Positions 17,547-27,986 of a stretch of DNA of 64,000 nucleotides are shown here, one piece after another. The stretch lies in NCBI RefSeq assembly GCF_013179735.1, contig NZ_JABMEG010000001.1, positions 372,001 to 436,000 on the forward strand, in the 5' to 3' direction. Origin of the DNA: Permianibacter fluminis. GTDB taxonomy: Bacteria; Pseudomonadota; Gammaproteobacteria; Enterobacterales; Permianibacteraceae. Under the pieces are notes generated by a model, which saw only the letters and a list, made by a program, of their open reading frames with translations, searched no databases and was not told where the DNA came from. The translations under genes and the position numbers were made by a program. Positions within the stretch are counted from its first letter, which is position 1. Every line of letters begins with the position of its first letter.

Positions 17547-18074
17547 ATGGATTTCTTACGTAACAGCATGGTCGCCGTACTGACGCTCTTTGCATCGGCA
17601 TTGGTCAGCGCCGATGACACGGTTTACTACACCCAGCACAATATCTGGTTGTTCAAAGGCAAGAGTGCGACCACAAACTACGCGGTTGACTTGCTGGTGC
17701 CGGTCAACAGCAAAGTCCGGATTGATGATGAAGACAGCGATGAACTGGAACTGACCTTGCTGGATGGCAATGTCAAGTTTACCGTCGTCAACATCGAGAA
17801 GCATTCCAAGCAACCGATGGCTGAAATCAAGCGCCGGCTGCTTGGTGCCAGCCCGGTTGATCTGAGCAAATTCAGTGCGCTGGGCCAGCAAGGCATCAAG
17901 CTCGGTGACGTCAAGCCAGGCATGACCAAGGCCGAAGTGTTGGTGGCGCGCGGTTACCCGCCGGGTATCGGCACACTCAATACCGACAGCGATAGCTGGA
18001 AATACTGGCACAACAAGTTCAACACCAAGCTCGTCCAGTTCCAGGACGGCAAGGTCGTCAGCATCGTCGACTGA
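17547..18074 (+). CDS. Exported protein with SmpA/BamE-like C-terminal motif, hypothetical
   Basis: 175 residues. A signal peptide (MDFLRNSMVAVLTLFASALVSA, cut before DDT) supports the ATG at 17547, preceded by AGAGGTG. The C-terminal 50 residues ('GIKLGDVKPGMTKAEVLVA', then 'RGYPPG', 'WKYWHNKF' and 'VQFQDGKVVSI') resemble the SmpA/OmlA/BamE type fold in which a small domain starts with a GMTxxEV helix and ends with an 'F.DGKV' strand. It lacks the BamE lipobox. Probably periplasmic. A strong terminator follows directly. Function unknown. Confidence 0.72.
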   Translation: MDFLRNSMVAVLTLFASALVSADDTVYYTQHNIWLFKGKSATTNYAVDLLVPVNSKVRIDDEDSDELELTLLDGNVKFTVVNIEKHSKQPMAEIKRRLLGASPVDLSKFSALGQQGIKLGDVKPGMTKAEVLVARGYPPGIGTLNTDSDSWKYWHNKFNTKLVQFQDGKVVSIVD

Positions 18075-18084
18075 ACGCAACATC

Positions 18085-18120
18085 AAAAAAAATCGCGCCC
18101 ATGGGCGCGATTTTTTTTTT
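18085..18120. terminator. Bidirectional terminator between convergent genes
   Basis: Stem AAATCGCGCCC / GGGCGCGATTT with loop AT, an A-run on the left and ten Ts on the right. It stands between the stop codons of the exported protein gene and the convergent ppx gene and can serve both. Confidence 0.92.
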
Positions 18121-18133
18121 CGGTTTATCGGCG

Positions 18134-19645
18134 TCAACCAAACTCAAACGGCAATTTCGCCTCGTCGCTGTAGATCTTTTCCTGTTCCAGATCGGCGCGC
18201 ATCAGCGTATGGGTATCCAGCCAGCCTTTCGGAAATTGCAGTCGCAGGATTTCCCGTTCCACGTCCAGTTTGATTTTTGGCAGCGGCTCGTCGGTACGGC
18301 GGTGATGCAAGAGCGCAGCCAACCGTAGCAGCCGCGCCAGCCGGCGTGCTTTAACCCGCCAGTATTTCGGAACAGAGGCAAATTCCTCATCCGGGAATTT
18401 GCGTCGGTGGGCGCGCACCAGCAGCGCCAGCAACTGCTTCTCTTGCTGGGAAAAACCGTCGATATCGCTGTGGGTCAGCACATAGGCGCCGTGCTTGTGC
18501 ATCTGGCCATAGCTGATCATCAAACCGATTTCGTGAACGATTGCCGCCCAGCCAAACAGCGCCTGCAATTCCGGCTCGTCCAAGTGCCAATCGCTGGCGA
18601 CCTGTTTGTATAACGACAAGGCGGTGTCACGAACCCGTTCGGCTTGTTCGCGATCCAGCTGGTGGCGGTGCACCAGGCCGTAAATGCTGCGCTCGCGCAC
18701 ATCGAGATGACTGAACCGGCCGACCAGCTCGTAAAGCAAGCCTTCGCGCAAGGCCGCTTCGGTGGCCTGCATTTTTTCGATACCGAGAATTTCAAAGCAG
18801 GACAGCAGGATGGCCAGACCCGGCGCGAAGATCGCCCGGCGATCGTCGCTCAGGCCGGGCAATTTGATCCGCTCGACGCTGCCGGCCTCGAGGATTTCAT
18901 CGCGCAATGCATGCAGACGCGACAGCGTGATGTATTCGTCATCGTGCCGGCTGCGCAGGATCTCGGCAATGCTGATGATGGTGCCGGAACTGCCGATGGC
19001 CAGCTGCCAACCGAGTTTGCGGTAACGCTGCTCGATGGTTTGCAGCTCGAGATAGCACTGGGTCTGGGCCGCCTTGAATTTGGCCTTGCTGAGTTCGCCG
19101 CCGGGGAAGAATTTGCGCTCAAACGACACGCAGCCCATTTGCAGTGAGTCAAGCAACTGGGCGTTGAAGCCGGTGCCGATGATGATTTCGGTGGAACCGC
19201 CACCGATATCGATCACCAGCCGCCGTTCCTTGTCAGCGCGGGTGTGAGCCACACCGGCGTAAATCAGCCGGGCTTCTTCTTTGCCGGCGATCACTTCAAT
19301 CGGGAAGCCGAGCACTTCTTCGGCGCGCTGGAGAAATTCCGGGGCGTTTTTCGCCAACCGCAGCGTGTTGGTGCCGACCGCGCGCACCGCCTCCGGATGC
19401 ATGCCGTGCAGACGCTGGCCAAACACTTTCAGGCAATCGACGCCACGCTGGATGGCATCTTCGGACAGTTGCTTGCCATCGTACAGACCGGCCGCCAGCT
19501 GCACTCGCTCCTTGATCCGGCCGATGGTCTGCAGACCACCGTCGACCACGCGGGCGACACTCATGTGAAAACTGTTGGAGCCGAGATCGACCGCCGCAAC
19601 CACATCAAAGCGCGGCGGATCATCCTTCAGACTGCTGCGCGGCAT
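18134..19645 (-). CDS. ppx: Exopolyphosphatase (Ppx/GppA family)
   Basis: Hydrolyses terminal phosphate from polyphosphate, or pppGpp in the GppA branch. 503 residues with the ASKHA phosphatase fold: phosphate-1 loop 'VAAVDLGSNSFHMSVARV' (about 15-32), 'GKEEARLIYAGV', phosphate-2 loop 'RRLVIDIGGGSTEIIIG', and a C-terminal HD-like helical domain with 'GWAAIVHEIGLMISYGQMHKHG'. Length matches the longer Ppx/GppA forms. It is read 15 nt after rhlB on the same strand, which parallels the E. coli rhlB-gppA neighbourhood, so a GppA-type activity is possible. Confidence 0.93.
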   Translation of the reverse strand: MPRSSLKDDPPRFDVVAAVDLGSNSFHMSVARVVDGGLQTIGRIKERVQLAAGLYDGKQLSEDAIQRGVDCLKVFGQRLHGMHPEAVRAVGTNTLRLAKNAPEFLQRAEEVLGFPIEVIAGKEEARLIYAGVAHTRADKERRLVIDIGGGSTEIIIGTGFNAQLLDSLQMGCVSFERKFFPGGELSKAKFKAAQTQCYLELQTIEQRYRKLGWQLAIGSSGTIISIAEILRSRHDDEYITLSRLHALRDEILEAGSVERIKLPGLSDDRRAIFAPGLAILLSCFEILGIEKMQATEAALREGLLYELVGRFSHLDVRERSIYGLVHRHQLDREQAERVRDTALSLYKQVASDWHLDEPELQALFGWAAIVHEIGLMISYGQMHKHGAYVLTHSDIDGFSQQEKQLLALLVRAHRRKFPDEEFASVPKYWRVKARRLARLLRLAALLHHRRTDEPLPKIKLDVEREILRLQFPKGWLDTHTLMRADLEQEKIYSDEAKLPFEFG

Positions 19646-19660
19646 TTAACGGCGCAACGC

Positions 19661-20947
19661 TCAGCGACGACCGTGGCGGCTGCCACTCGGCCGGGCGCCG
19701 CGCGGACCACCGCGTCGATGCGGTTTGTTTTCGCGATGCGCCGGGCTCATCCGGATCATGTGTTGCGGCGAGACCGGCTCGCGCAGCAGATCGGCGGTGA
19801 TCGCGCTGGTCGGCAATTTGTGCTCGATGTAGTTTTCAATGGCCGGCAGATTGATCGCCGTTTCTTCGCTGGCAAAGCTGATGGCATCGCCTTCGGCGCC
19901 AGCGCGGGCGGTACGGCCGATGCGGTGGACGTAATCTTCCGGATCGTCCGGCAGATCGTAATTGAACACGTGGCTGACGCCTTCGATGTGCAGGCCGCGA
20001 CCGGCCACATCGGTGCAGACCAACACGGCCAGCTTGCCGTCTTTCAATTCGTCGAGCAGGGCGATGCGTTTTTTCTGCGGCACATCACCGGTCAGCAAAC
20101 CGGCATTCAAGCCATATGCGGCCAGATAGGCCCAGACTTCTTCGCCAGCCCGGCGGGTATTGGTGAACACGATCGCCCGGTCCGGGGTCAGCGTATCGAA
20201 TAGGCCGAGCAACAGCGGAATGCGCTCTTCGTTGGACGGGTAGTAGAGCATTTCGCGGATATTGCCGGCGGCCACCAGATCGCGTTCGACCTGAATGTGC
20301 TCGGCATCATTCATGTGCTCGTAACCGAGCTCCAGCACCCGTTGCGACAGCGTGGCCGAGAACAGCATGTTGAGCCGGTCGGCCGGTGGCGGCATTTTCC
20401 GCAGCAGGTAACGGATGTCGGCGATGAAACCCAGATCAAACATGCGGTCGGCTTCGTCGAGCACGACCACGTCGATGGCTTCGAGGCCGTAGACGCCCTG
20501 CTTGTAGTAGTCGATCAACCGGCCGGTGGTGCCAATCAGCACGTCGACGCCGTTCTCGATGCTCTTGCGCTGCTCTTCATAGCCGGCGCCGCCATAGACC
20601 ACGGTCAACCGCAGCTCGGTCTGGGCGGCCAGCTTCAGGCCGTCGTTGTAGATCTGGATGGCCAGCTCCCGGGTCGGCGCCATGATCAGCGCGCGCGGCT
20701 CGTTGCGGCGGCGGCCCTGGATTTCCGGCAGCGTCAGCAGGTCGTTGAAGGTTGCCAGCAGGAAGGCCGCGGTCTTGCCGGTGCCGGTCTGGGCCTGGCC
20801 GGCAATGTCGTGGCCAGCCAGCAGCTTGGGCAGGGTCGCGGCCTGGATGGGGGTGCAACGGTCGTAGCCCATGTCGTCCAGGGCTTTCAGCAGGGCAGGG
20901 TGCAGGCCAAGCGAGGAAAAATGAATATCGGTAAGATGTGTGCTCAT
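19661..20947 (-). CDS. rhlB: ATP-dependent RNA helicase RhlB
   Basis: DEAD-box helicase; in Enterobacteria RhlB works in the RNA degradosome. ATG at 20947 ([15 protein letters not shown]) gives 428 residues; a TTG three codons upstream is less likely. Motifs: AQTGTGKT (52-59), [16 protein letters not shown] (DEAD box), FSAT, and HRIGRTAR. The N-terminal '[11 protein letters not shown]' and the place next to a divergent trxA-rho are diagnostic of RhlB rather than another DEAD protein. The C-terminal tail is Arg/Gly/Pro-rich and short. Downstream ppx is only 15 nt away. Confidence 0.94.
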   Translation of the reverse strand: MSTHLTDIHFSSLGLHPALLKALDDMGYDRCTPIQAATLPKLLAGHDIAGQAQTGTGKTAAFLLATFNDLLTLPEIQGRRRNEPRALIMAPTRELAIQIYNDGLKLAAQTELRLTVVYGGAGYEEQRKSIENGVDVLIGTTGRLIDYYKQGVYGLEAIDVVVLDEADRMFDLGFIADIRYLLRKMPPPADRLNMLFSATLSQRVLELGYEHMNDAEHIQVERDLVAAGNIREMLYYPSNEERIPLLLGLFDTLTPDRAIVFTNTRRAGEEVWAYLAAYGLNAGLLTGDVPQKKRIALLDELKDGKLAVLVCTDVAGRGLHIEGVSHVFNYDLPDDPEDYVHRIGRTARAGAEGDAISFASEETAINLPAIENYIEHKLPTSAITADLLREPVSPQHMIRMSPAHRENKPHRRGGPRGARPSGSRHGRR

Positions 20948-21095
20948 ACTATCCAAATTAGCTGACGGGCGCGGCTTGCGCGGCCGTCGATTGCAGTGTG
21001 GCAGTTGCCAAAAAACAGGGTTTCGACGGATGATCCGCCAACCTTGTCACGTATTGATTCGGTCACTTCCCGACTTGATTAGGAGAGTTTTTCCC

Positions 21096-21425
21096 ATGAG
21101 CCAGAATATTGTCTATCTGAGCGACGCCAGCTTTGAAGCCGAAGTACTCAAGTCGGATACCCCGGTGTTGGTCGACTATTGGGCCGAATGGTGTGGCCCG
21201 TGCCGCATGATCGCGCCCATCCTGGACGAGATCTCGACCGATTACGCCGGTCGGCTCAAGGTCGCCAAGCTTAACATCGACGAGAATGCCGCGACACCGC
21301 CGAAGTATGGCATCCGCGGCATCCCGACCCTGATGCTGTTCAAGAACGGCCAGGTCCATGCGACCAAGGTCGGCGCGCTGTCCAAGTCACAGCTGACCGC
21401 CTTCCTCGACAGCAATCTGGCCTGA
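21096..21425 (+). CDS. trxA: Thioredoxin TrxA
   Basis: 109-residue cytoplasmic disulfide reductant with the WCGPC active site (in '[17 protein letters not shown]'), the cis-proline loop '[12 protein letters not shown]' and the C-terminal helix '[13 protein letters not shown]'. AGGAG is ten bases upstream of ATG 21096. The divergent rhlB and downstream rho are the classical setting. Intact and of normal length. Confidence 0.97.
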   Translation: MSQNIVYLSDASFEAEVLKSDTPVLVDYWAEWCGPCRMIAPILDEISTDYAGRLKVAKLNIDENAATPPKYGIRGIPTLMLFKNGQVHATKVGALSKSQLTAFLDSNLA

Positions 21426-21429
21426 ACCT

Positions 21430-21449
21430 GACGGCCGGCCACGGCCGTC
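21430..21449 (+). terminator. Hairpin after trxA, possible weak terminator
   Basis: GACGGCC / GGCCGTC stem with a six-base loop, four bases after the trxA stop, followed by a poor T-run (CTGCTGTTTT). It could attenuate reading into rho. Confidence 0.45.
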
Positions 21450-21643
21450 ACTGCTGTTTTCCGCGCTGGACGCGCCACCGGTTCGATGCTATTTTGAGCA
21501 CCGGTGGCACTTTCAGCCACCGCCCATACGACAACAATCCCGCACTGAAACCTTCTCGGCCTCGCTGCCGGTAGCCGATCATTTCTTGCATCGCACACCG
21601 TAGTCAGCACGACGCCCCCGATCTGTGAAAACAGCGCCCGCCC

Positions 21644-22903
21644 ATGAATCTGACCGAACTCAAGAAAAAATCTGCCCAAGAACTCAGCGACATCGCCATG
21701 ACCTTCAACCTCGAAGGCACGGCGCGACAGCGCAAACAAGACATCATCTTCGCCATCCTGAAGAACCACGCCAAGAACGGCGAGGCCATTTACGGCGATG
21801 GCGTGCTGGAAATCCTGCCGGACGGCTTCGGTTTTCTGCGCTCCGCTGACGGTTCCTACCTGGCCGGCCCTGACGACATTTACGTTTCGCCAAGCCAAAT
21901 CCGCCGCTTCAATCTGCACACCGGCGACACCATTTTTGGCCAAATCCGCTCGCCGAAAGAAGGCGAACGCTATTTCGCGCTGCTGAAAGTTGACCACATC
22001 AACTACGACAAACCGGAAAACGCCAAGAACAAAATCCTGTTTGAGAACCTGACGCCGCTGCACCCGAACCAGCGGCTGCGGCTGGAGCGCGGCAACGGCT
22101 CCACCGAAGACATGACCGCGCGCATCATCGATTTGTGCGCGCCGATCGGCAAAGGTCAGCGCGGCCTGATCGTCGCGCCGCCGAAAGCCGGTAAAACGAT
22201 GATGCTGCAGAACATCGCCCACGCCATCACCGCCAACCATCCGGAAGTGACGCTGATCGTGCTGCTGATCGACGAACGGCCGGAAGAAGTCACCGAAATG
22301 CAGCGCAGCGTGCGCGGTGAAGTGGTCGCCTCGACCTTCGACGAACCGGCCACCCGCCACGTTCAGGTCGCTGAAATGGTCATCGAAAAAGCCAAGCGGC
22401 TCGCCGAGCACAAAAAAGACGTGGTCATTCTGCTCGACTCGATCACCCGTCTGGCTCGCGCCTACAACACCGTCATTCCATCGTCCGGCAAAGTCCTGAC
22501 CGGTGGTGTCGATGCCAACGCGCTGCAAAAACCGAAGCGTTTCTTCGGTGCCGCCCGCAACATCGAAGAAGGTGGCAGCCTGACCATCATCGCCACCGCG
22601 CTGGTTGATACCGGTTCGAAGATGGACGAAGTGATCTACGAAGAATTCAAAGGCACTGGCAACATGGAGTTGCATCTCGACCGCAAGATCGCCGAACGGC
22701 GCATCTGGCCGGCGATCAACTTCAACCGTTCGGGCACCCGTCGGGAAGAACTCATCACCAATCCAGTCGAGCTGCAGAAGATGTGGATTCTGCGCAAGAT
22801 CATGGCGCCGATGCAGGACATCGACGCCATGGAATTCCTCGCTGACAAGCTCGGCCTGACCAAGACCAACGACGAATTCTTCGACATGATGAAGCGTCAG
22901 TAA
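21644..22903 (+). CDS. rho: Transcription termination factor Rho
   Basis: Hexameric RNA-dependent ATPase that ends transcription at Rho-dependent sites. 419 residues, the standard length. N-terminal Rho domain '[18 protein letters not shown]', RNA-binding OSF fold with '[10 protein letters not shown]' and '[12 protein letters not shown]', Walker A '[11 protein letters not shown]' (about 178-188), Walker B '[18 protein letters not shown]', Q-loop '[17 protein letters not shown]' and R-loop region near the C-terminus. A 218-nt leader separates it from trxA and could hold the autoregulatory region known for rho in other bacteria, but I recognise no specific element there. Confidence 0.97.
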   Translation: MNLTELKKKSAQELSDIAMTFNLEGTARQRKQDIIFAILKNHAKNGEAIYGDGVLEILPDGFGFLRSADGSYLAGPDDIYVSPSQIRRFNLHTGDTIFGQIRSPKEGERYFALLKVDHINYDKPENAKNKILFENLTPLHPNQRLRLERGNGSTEDMTARIIDLCAPIGKGQRGLIVAPPKAGKTMMLQNIAHAITANHPEVTLIVLLIDERPEEVTEMQRSVRGEVVASTFDEPATRHVQVAEMVIEKAKRLAEHKKDVVILLDSITRLARAYNTVIPSSGKVLTGGVDANALQKPKRFFGAARNIEEGGSLTIIATALVDTGSKMDEVIYEEFKGTGNMELHLDRKIAERRIWPAINFNRSGTRREELITNPVELQKMWILRKIMAPMQDIDAMEFLADKLGLTKTNDEFFDMMKRQ

Positions 22904-22922
22904 GCGCGTTTATTTTTGCATC

Positions 22923-22942
22923 ACAGGCCCTGCGGGGCCTGT
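22923..22942 (+). terminator. Probable rho terminator hairpin
   Basis: ACAGGCCC / GGGGCCTGT stem 20 nt past the rho stop, followed by the loosely T-rich TGCATTTG. Stem is convincing, tail is weak. Confidence 0.5.
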
Positions 22943-23002
22943 TGCATTTGTGACGCCGAACCACCCGTTTCCGTTTTCTGATTTTTCGTGTGAGCGACTG
23001 CG

Positions 23003-23731
23003 ATGACCACCACCACTGAAGCCATGCTGGCCCCGTTTACCGATGAAGAACTGGCCGAACTCGAACAGCTGACCTTTTCCGAGCACTATCCGGAAAACGG
23101 CATGACCATCGAAGCGACTGATGGCCTGATGTGCGCGCTGGCGCTGGCAGCCGCCCGGCTCGATCCGAGCGATTTTCTGCCGCTGATTTTCGGCGGCGCC
23201 CTGCCGGAATTTGCCGACAAGACAGTCGGCGAACGGTATTTCCATCTGCTGCTGCGGCGCTGGATCGATATCAATAACCAGTTCTGGGGTGACAGCGAAT
23301 ATCTGTACACGCCGATTCTGATGGAAGCCGGTGACGACGAAGCCTGGAATGCAGAGATGCAGCAACAACTGGAAGCCAGCTATGGCGCCGGTTGGGCCGA
23401 AGGCTTCAGCGCTGGCGTCGAGTTCCTGGCTGCCGATTACGAAAAAGCCGGCGACAGCAACGAAGGCATCGAGGATTTGCTGTTGGCGATTTTCTCGCTC
23501 GGTCATGGCAAGGATCTGCGCAGCGACAATCCGGATGAATCGCCGCTGCGTTATGACCAGCGCAAAGTCATTACCGAGTCCTTGCCGATGCAACTGCAGG
23601 CTGCCAGCGACTATTTTGCCGAACATCCGTCGAGCTGGCGCAAGCAGCCGATCCGGGTCGAGAAAATCGGTCGCAATGATCCCTGCCCGTGCGGCTCCGG
23701 TAAAAAATACAAGAAGTGCTGCGGCGCCTGA
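23003..23731 (+). CDS. YecA/UPF0149 family protein with SEC-C metal-binding motif
   Basis: 242 residues. The N-terminal helical region (about 10-190) matches the YecA/UPF0149 family ('[18 protein letters not shown]', 'PLIFGG'), and the last 25 residues are a SEC-C zinc motif, '[18 protein letters not shown]' (CxCx8CC). SEC-C domains in SecA bind zinc and help contact SecB or ribosomes. In E. coli, proteins of this type (YecA) interact with ribosomes; the role here is inferred. Acidic, cytoplasmic, no signal peptide. The start ATG lies 11 nt after a GTGTGAGCG stretch with no strong ribosome site. The SSS symporter follows 37 nt later. Confidence 0.85.
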   Translation: MTTTTEAMLAPFTDEELAELEQLTFSEHYPENGMTIEATDGLMCALALAAARLDPSDFLPLIFGGALPEFADKTVGERYFHLLLRRWIDINNQFWGDSEYLYTPILMEAGDDEAWNAEMQQQLEASYGAGWAEGFSAGVEFLAADYEKAGDSNEGIEDLLLAIFSLGHGKDLRSDNPDESPLRYDQRKVITESLPMQLQAASDYFAEHPSSWRKQPIRVEKIGRNDPCPCGSGKKYKKCCGA

Positions 23732-23768
23732 GCGCTCATCGGCAACCGCTTAATCACGGAGTCTTTCG

Positions 23769-25319
23769 ATGCACCTGCACTGGCTCGATGCAGCCATCAT
23801 CGTCGCCTACCTGCTCGGCATGCAGGCCATGGGCTGGTACTTTTCCAAGCGCAACACGACCACTGAAGAGTATTTCGTCGGTGGTCGCAGTTTTCGTGGC
23901 TGGATTCTTGGTTTGTCGATGGTTGGCGCCTCGATCAGTTCGGTGACCTTTGTCGCCTACCCGGCCGATGCCTACAAAACGGCCTGGCTGCGTTACCTGC
24001 CAAACCTGATGTTGCCGATTGCCGTGCTGTTCGCCGCTTATGTGGTGTTGCCTTTTTTTCGCCGCGGCAAAACCCTGACTGCCTACGAATATCTGGAGCA
24101 GCGTTACGGACCGTCGGTACGCAGCTACGGCGCCATCACGTTCATTCTGGCGCAGCTGGTTCGGCTCAGCACGATCCTGTATCTGCTGGCGTTGCTGGTG
24201 CAGCAAATCACCGGCATCGATCCGGTCTGGTGTGTGATCATCACCGGCGTGTTTGTCGGCGCTTACACCGTGCAGGGCGGCATCGACGCGGTGATCTGGA
24301 CCGACGTGGTCCAGACCACGTTGTTGGCGTTTGGAGGCGTGATTTGCCTCACGGTCATCATCAACCAGATGCCCGGCGGACTCGATCAAATCCTTGCCAT
24401 TGCCAATGAGCACGGCAAGCTCGCCATTGCCGATCTGAAAAACGGCAGCCTGCAACCGACCGGCTGGTCGCTCAGTTTGAGTGAGAAAACCGGCAGCATG
24501 TTGTTGCTGCTTGGGCTCGCCACCTGGCTGACCGAATACACCGGCAACCAGAACACCGTGCAACGTTTTGCCGCCGCCAAATCCGAGCGCGATGCCCGCA
24601 TCGGCATGCTGGTCTGTGTGCTGTCGAGCCTGCCGATTTGGGCGTTCTACATGTTCCTCGGCACTGCGCTGTTTGCGTTCTATCAGGTGTTTCCGGATCC
24701 GGCCGCTGCGGCAATGCTCGACGGCAGCCGCAAGGCCGAACAGATCATGCCGCTGTTCATCACCCAGCATTTACCGGTCGGCTTGATCGGTCTGGTACTG
24801 GCCTGTGCGCTGGCCGCCGCCATGTCCTCGCTCGATGCCAGCATCAATGCGATCTCGGCGGTGTTTTCGGTCGATTTCTACAAGCGCCATCTGCGGCCAC
24901 AGGCAACTGACCAGGAACATCTGCGGGTCGCCAAAATCACCTCGGTCGTCGCGGCGGCGCTGATGATAGTCGGCGCCATTGCCTTGTACAGCTCCACCAC
25001 CAAAACCTTGCAGGACACCTCGACCGTGCTGATCTCGCTGCTCGGCGGCGGCCTGCTCAGCCTGTATCTGCTCGGTTTTTTCACCACTCGCGGCGATGCC
25101 CGCGCGGCCTGGTTTGGCATTGGTTGCACGCTGACGTTTACCGCCTGGACCGTCGCCTCCAGTCGCGGCTGGCTCGGCGCGGACTGGCGGACGCCATTCG
25201 ACAGCTATTACACGATGCTGCTGGCCAATTTCCTGATGTTTGTCGTCAGCTTTCTAGTCGCCAGCCGCCAGCCTCGGCGCGAACGCGAACTGGCCGGGCT
25301 GACCGTCTGGACTCGCTGA
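23769..25319 (+). CDS. Sodium/solute symporter (SSS family)
   Basis: 516-residue inner membrane transporter with about 13 hydrophobic segments. Family hallmarks: 'TTTEEYFVGGRSFRGWILGLS' near the N-terminus, 'SMVGASISSVTFVAYPADAY' (helix 1/2 region), 'GGIDAVIWTDVVQTTLLAFGG' and 'TEYTGNQNTVQRFAAAKSERDA'. Central region 'AAAMSSLDASINAISAVFSVD' is the sodium-site helix. Substrate cannot be assigned; relatives carry sugars, proline, or carboxylates. GGAG lies eight bases before the ATG. It lies between the YecA-like gene and ubiD on the same strand, with no evident functional link. Confidence 0.9.
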   Translation: MHLHWLDAAIIVAYLLGMQAMGWYFSKRNTTTEEYFVGGRSFRGWILGLSMVGASISSVTFVAYPADAYKTAWLRYLPNLMLPIAVLFAAYVVLPFFRRGKTLTAYEYLEQRYGPSVRSYGAITFILAQLVRLSTILYLLALLVQQITGIDPVWCVIITGVFVGAYTVQGGIDAVIWTDVVQTTLLAFGGVICLTVIINQMPGGLDQILAIANEHGKLAIADLKNGSLQPTGWSLSLSEKTGSMLLLLGLATWLTEYTGNQNTVQRFAAAKSERDARIGMLVCVLSSLPIWAFYMFLGTALFAFYQVFPDPAAAAMLDGSRKAEQIMPLFITQHLPVGLIGLVLACALAAAMSSLDASINAISAVFSVDFYKRHLRPQATDQEHLRVAKITSVVAAALMIVGAIALYSSTTKTLQDTSTVLISLLGGGLLSLYLLGFFTTRGDARAAWFGIGCTLTFTAWTVASSRGWLGADWRTPFDSYYTMLLANFLMFVVSFLVASRQPRRERELAGLTVWTR

Positions 25320-25417
25320 GCCGGCGCCGCCAGTCAGCACGTATACTTGGCGCAAAGCCGAACGGTGCGTAAACCGTTGCCGACAAACCCTGAACCGTAG
25401 TGAATGGCGGAGTGGCC

Positions 25418-26884
25418 ATGGCGTATCGCGATTTGCGTGATTTCCTGAATCTGCTGGAACAGAAAGGCCAGCTCAAGCGCATTCGAACCGAAGTCGATCC
25501 CTACCTGGAAATGACCGAGATCAGCGATCGGGTGCTGCGCGCCGGCGGCCCGGCGCTGTTGTTCGAAAACGTCAAAGGTTACCGGATGCCGGTGCTGACC
25601 AATTTGTTTGGCACACCAGAACGGGTCGCGCTGGGCATGGGTCAGGACAGCGTCAGCGCGCTGCGCGACGTCGGCGAGACACTGGCGTTTCTGCGCCAGC
25701 CGGAACCACCGAAAGGCCTGCGCGATGCCTGGGAGCAACTGCCGGTCTGGAAGCAGGTGCTGAATCTGGCACCGAAAGAAGTGCGCAGCGCGCCCTGTCA
25801 GGATCTTGTCTGGCAAGGCGATGAGGTCGACCTGAGCAAGATTCCGGTGCAAACCTGCTGGCCCGGAGATGCCGGTCCGTTGATCACCTGGGGCCTGGTG
25901 ATCACTCGCGGCCCGAACAAGCCGCGGCAGAATCTCGGTATTTATCGCCAGCAAGTCATTGGCAAGAATCGCGTCATCATGCGTTGGCTGGCTCATCGCG
26001 GCGGCGCGCTTGATCTGCTCGAATTTCAGAAAGCCAATCCGGGCCAACCGTTTCCGGTTTGCGTCGCACTCGGCGCCGATCCGGCAACCATACTCGGCGC
26101 CGTCACACCGGTGCCGGACAATCTCAGTGAATACGGTTTTGCCGGTTTGCTGCGCGGCTCGAAAACCGAAGTGGTGAAAGCGCTCGGCAGTGAATTGCAG
26201 GTGCCCGCGTCGGCCGAGATTGTCCTGGAAGGTTTTATCTATCACAACGACATGGCGCCGGAAGGCCCGTTCGGCGATCACACCGGTTATTACAACGAAG
26301 TGGAAAGTTTTCCGGTGTTCACCATTGAGCGGATCACGATGCGCAAGGATCCGATCTACCACTCAACCTACACCGGTCGGCCGCCGGATGAGCCGGCCGT
26401 GCTCGGCGTCGCGTTGAACGAAGTGTTCGTGCCGATTCTGCGCAAACAATTTCCGGAAATCACCGACTTCTATCTGCCACCGGAAGGCTGTTCATATCGG
26501 CTCGCTGTGGTGACGATGAAGAAACAATATCCCGGCCACGCCAAGCGGGTGATGATGGGCGTGTGGAGTTTCCTGCGCCAATTCATGTACACCAAATTCA
26601 TCATCGTCACCGATGACGATGTCAACGCCCGCGACTGGAACGACGTCATCTGGGCGCTGACCACCCGGGTCGATCCGAGTCGCGATACCTTGCTGGTCGA
26701 CAACACGCCTATCGATTACCTCGATTTCGCTTCACCGGTGTCCGGCCTTGGTTCAAAGATGGGTATTGATGCGACCAACAAACTGCCGGGCGAAACCAGC
26801 CGTGAATGGGGCGCACCGATTGCGATGTCGACCGACGTGAAACAAAAAGTCGACGCCCTGTGGGCACAGCTCGGTCTTGAATAA
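25418..26884 (+). CDS. ubiD: 4-hydroxy-3-polyprenylbenzoate decarboxylase UbiD
   Basis: Decarboxylates the prenylated 4-hydroxybenzoate ring in ubiquinone synthesis, using prenylated FMN made by UbiX. 488 residues from the ATG at 25418 ([10 protein letters not shown]), which has GGCGGAG upstream; a GTG at 25400 is less likely. Conserved stretches: '[20 protein letters not shown]', '[17 protein letters not shown]'-like '[18 protein letters not shown]', '[16 protein letters not shown]' with the catalytic E/R region, and '[19 protein letters not shown]'. The next gene overlaps its stop codon, the same ubiD/flavin reductase pairing seen in Enterobacteria (ubiD-fre). Confidence 0.96.
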   Translation: MAYRDLRDFLNLLEQKGQLKRIRTEVDPYLEMTEISDRVLRAGGPALLFENVKGYRMPVLTNLFGTPERVALGMGQDSVSALRDVGETLAFLRQPEPPKGLRDAWEQLPVWKQVLNLAPKEVRSAPCQDLVWQGDEVDLSKIPVQTCWPGDAGPLITWGLVITRGPNKPRQNLGIYRQQVIGKNRVIMRWLAHRGGALDLLEFQKANPGQPFPVCVALGADPATILGAVTPVPDNLSEYGFAGLLRGSKTEVVKALGSELQVPASAEIVLEGFIYHNDMAPEGPFGDHTGYYNEVESFPVFTIERITMRKDPIYHSTYTGRPPDEPAVLGVALNEVFVPILRKQFPEITDFYLPPEGCSYRLAVVTMKKQYPGHAKRVMMGVWSFLRQFMYTKFIIVTDDDVNARDWNDVIWALTTRVDPSRDTLLVDNTPIDYLDFASPVSGLGSKMGIDATNKLPGETSREWGAPIAMSTDVKQKVDALWAQLGLE

Positions 26885-27926
26885 GGTGAGCACACATTTT
26901 CGCGTCACCTTGCAGCCGAGCGGCCATGTTCTGGCGGTGCAGCCCGGTGAGAGCGTGCTCGCTGCCGCGCTGCGGCTCGGCTATGACGCACCGTTTGCCT
27001 GCCAGCAAGCCGCTTGTGGCATATGTCGCGGTCGCGTGCTGAGCGGCACGCTGATCTACGAAGACGACGTAAAACCTTATGGTCTGTTTGAGCAGGAAAT
27101 TGCCGACGGCTATGTCCTGCTCTGTCAGGCCATTCCGACCAGTGACGCCCACGTGGAATGGCACGATGTCCGCGCCCCCGGTGAATTTGCCGTGAAAAAA
27201 ATCAGTTGTGCGGTGCAGTCGTTGACGGCGCTGACCGATGATACCTGGCGGGTGCTGTTGCAATTGCCGGCACACACGCGGGTCGATTTTCATGCCGGCC
27301 AGTATTTGCAATTGCATATGCCGGAGCCGACCGGTTCGGGTACGACGGCGCGGGCATTTTCCATTGCCAGCGCGCCGGAGCAGACCGATCAGCTCGAGCT
27401 GCATATCCGCGCGGTTGCCGAGCACACCTCAGCCCGCGAAGTGATACGCCATCTGCAAACCCGCAGCGTGGTCACCATTGAATTGCCGTTTGGTCAGTGC
27501 CGGTTGCCGAACAATGACAAGCCCTTGCTGCTGCTGGCCGGCGGCACCGGTTTTGCGCCAATGAAGGCGCTGATTGAGTCGTCACTGGCGCGCGCCGAAA
27601 CGCGGGCACTGCATCTGTATTGGGGCGCGCAAACCACCACCGGTTTGTACTGGCATCGGCAATTGCTCAATTTGGCGGCACAACATCCGCAGCTGCGGTA
27701 CACGCCGGTGCTCAGCCACCCCGATGCCGACTGGACCGGCGCGACCGGCTTCCCGCATCTGCTCGCCGCTGCGGAGCACCCGGATCTGAACGCGTTTGAA
27801 GTGTTCGTCAGCGGTTCCGAAGCCATGGCACGAGCCATCTACCAGAACTACCTGCTGCGCGGCGTGCCGGAAGCGCAGTTTCACTGCGACTGGATCGATT
27901 TGCTGCGCGGTCAGGGCGCACTTTGA
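26877..27926 (+). CDS. [2Fe-2S] ferredoxin-NAD(P)H flavin reductase family protein
   Basis: 349 residues: an N-terminal plant-type [2Fe-2S] ferredoxin domain (1-95) with CQQAACGIC and a fourth Cys in 'YVLLCQ', then an FNR-like FAD domain ('[10 protein letters not shown]', the RxxS/T motif) and an NAD(P)H domain ('[17 protein letters not shown]'). It resembles AscD/CDP-6-deoxyglucoseen reductase and the flavin reductase Fre, and its place after ubiD suggests a role in supplying reduced flavin. Start is unclear: TTG at 26877 overlaps ubiD by eight bases, and GTG at 26886 is an alternative with a poor ribosome site. A terminator follows. Confidence 0.88.
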   Translation: MNKVSTHFRVTLQPSGHVLAVQPGESVLAAALRLGYDAPFACQQAACGICRGRVLSGTLIYEDDVKPYGLFEQEIADGYVLLCQAIPTSDAHVEWHDVRAPGEFAVKKISCAVQSLTALTDDTWRVLLQLPAHTRVDFHAGQYLQLHMPEPTGSGTTARAFSIASAPEQTDQLELHIRAVAEHTSAREVIRHLQTRSVVTIELPFGQCRLPNNDKPLLLLAGGTGFAPMKALIESSLARAETRALHLYWGAQTTTGLYWHRQLLNLAAQHPQLRYTPVLSHPDADWTGATGFPHLLAAAEHPDLNAFEVFVSGSEAMARAIYQNYLLRGVPEAQFHCDWIDLLRGQGAL

Positions 27927-27933
27927 GCAAAAG

Positions 27934-27961
27934 AAAAAGCCCGCGTTGAGCGGGCTTTTTC
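27934..27961. terminator. Terminator after the flavin reductase-type gene
   Basis: AAAAAGCCCGC / GCGGGCTTTTT, loop GTTGA. It also faces the convergent solute-binding protein gene whose stop is 26 nt to the right. Confidence 0.9.
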
Positions 27962-27986
27962 TTGTTCACTACGCAAGCCTGTCGGC

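Noticed and set aside
21242-22675. 477-residue minus-strand frame across trxA and rho
   Set aside because: Antisense to two certain genes.
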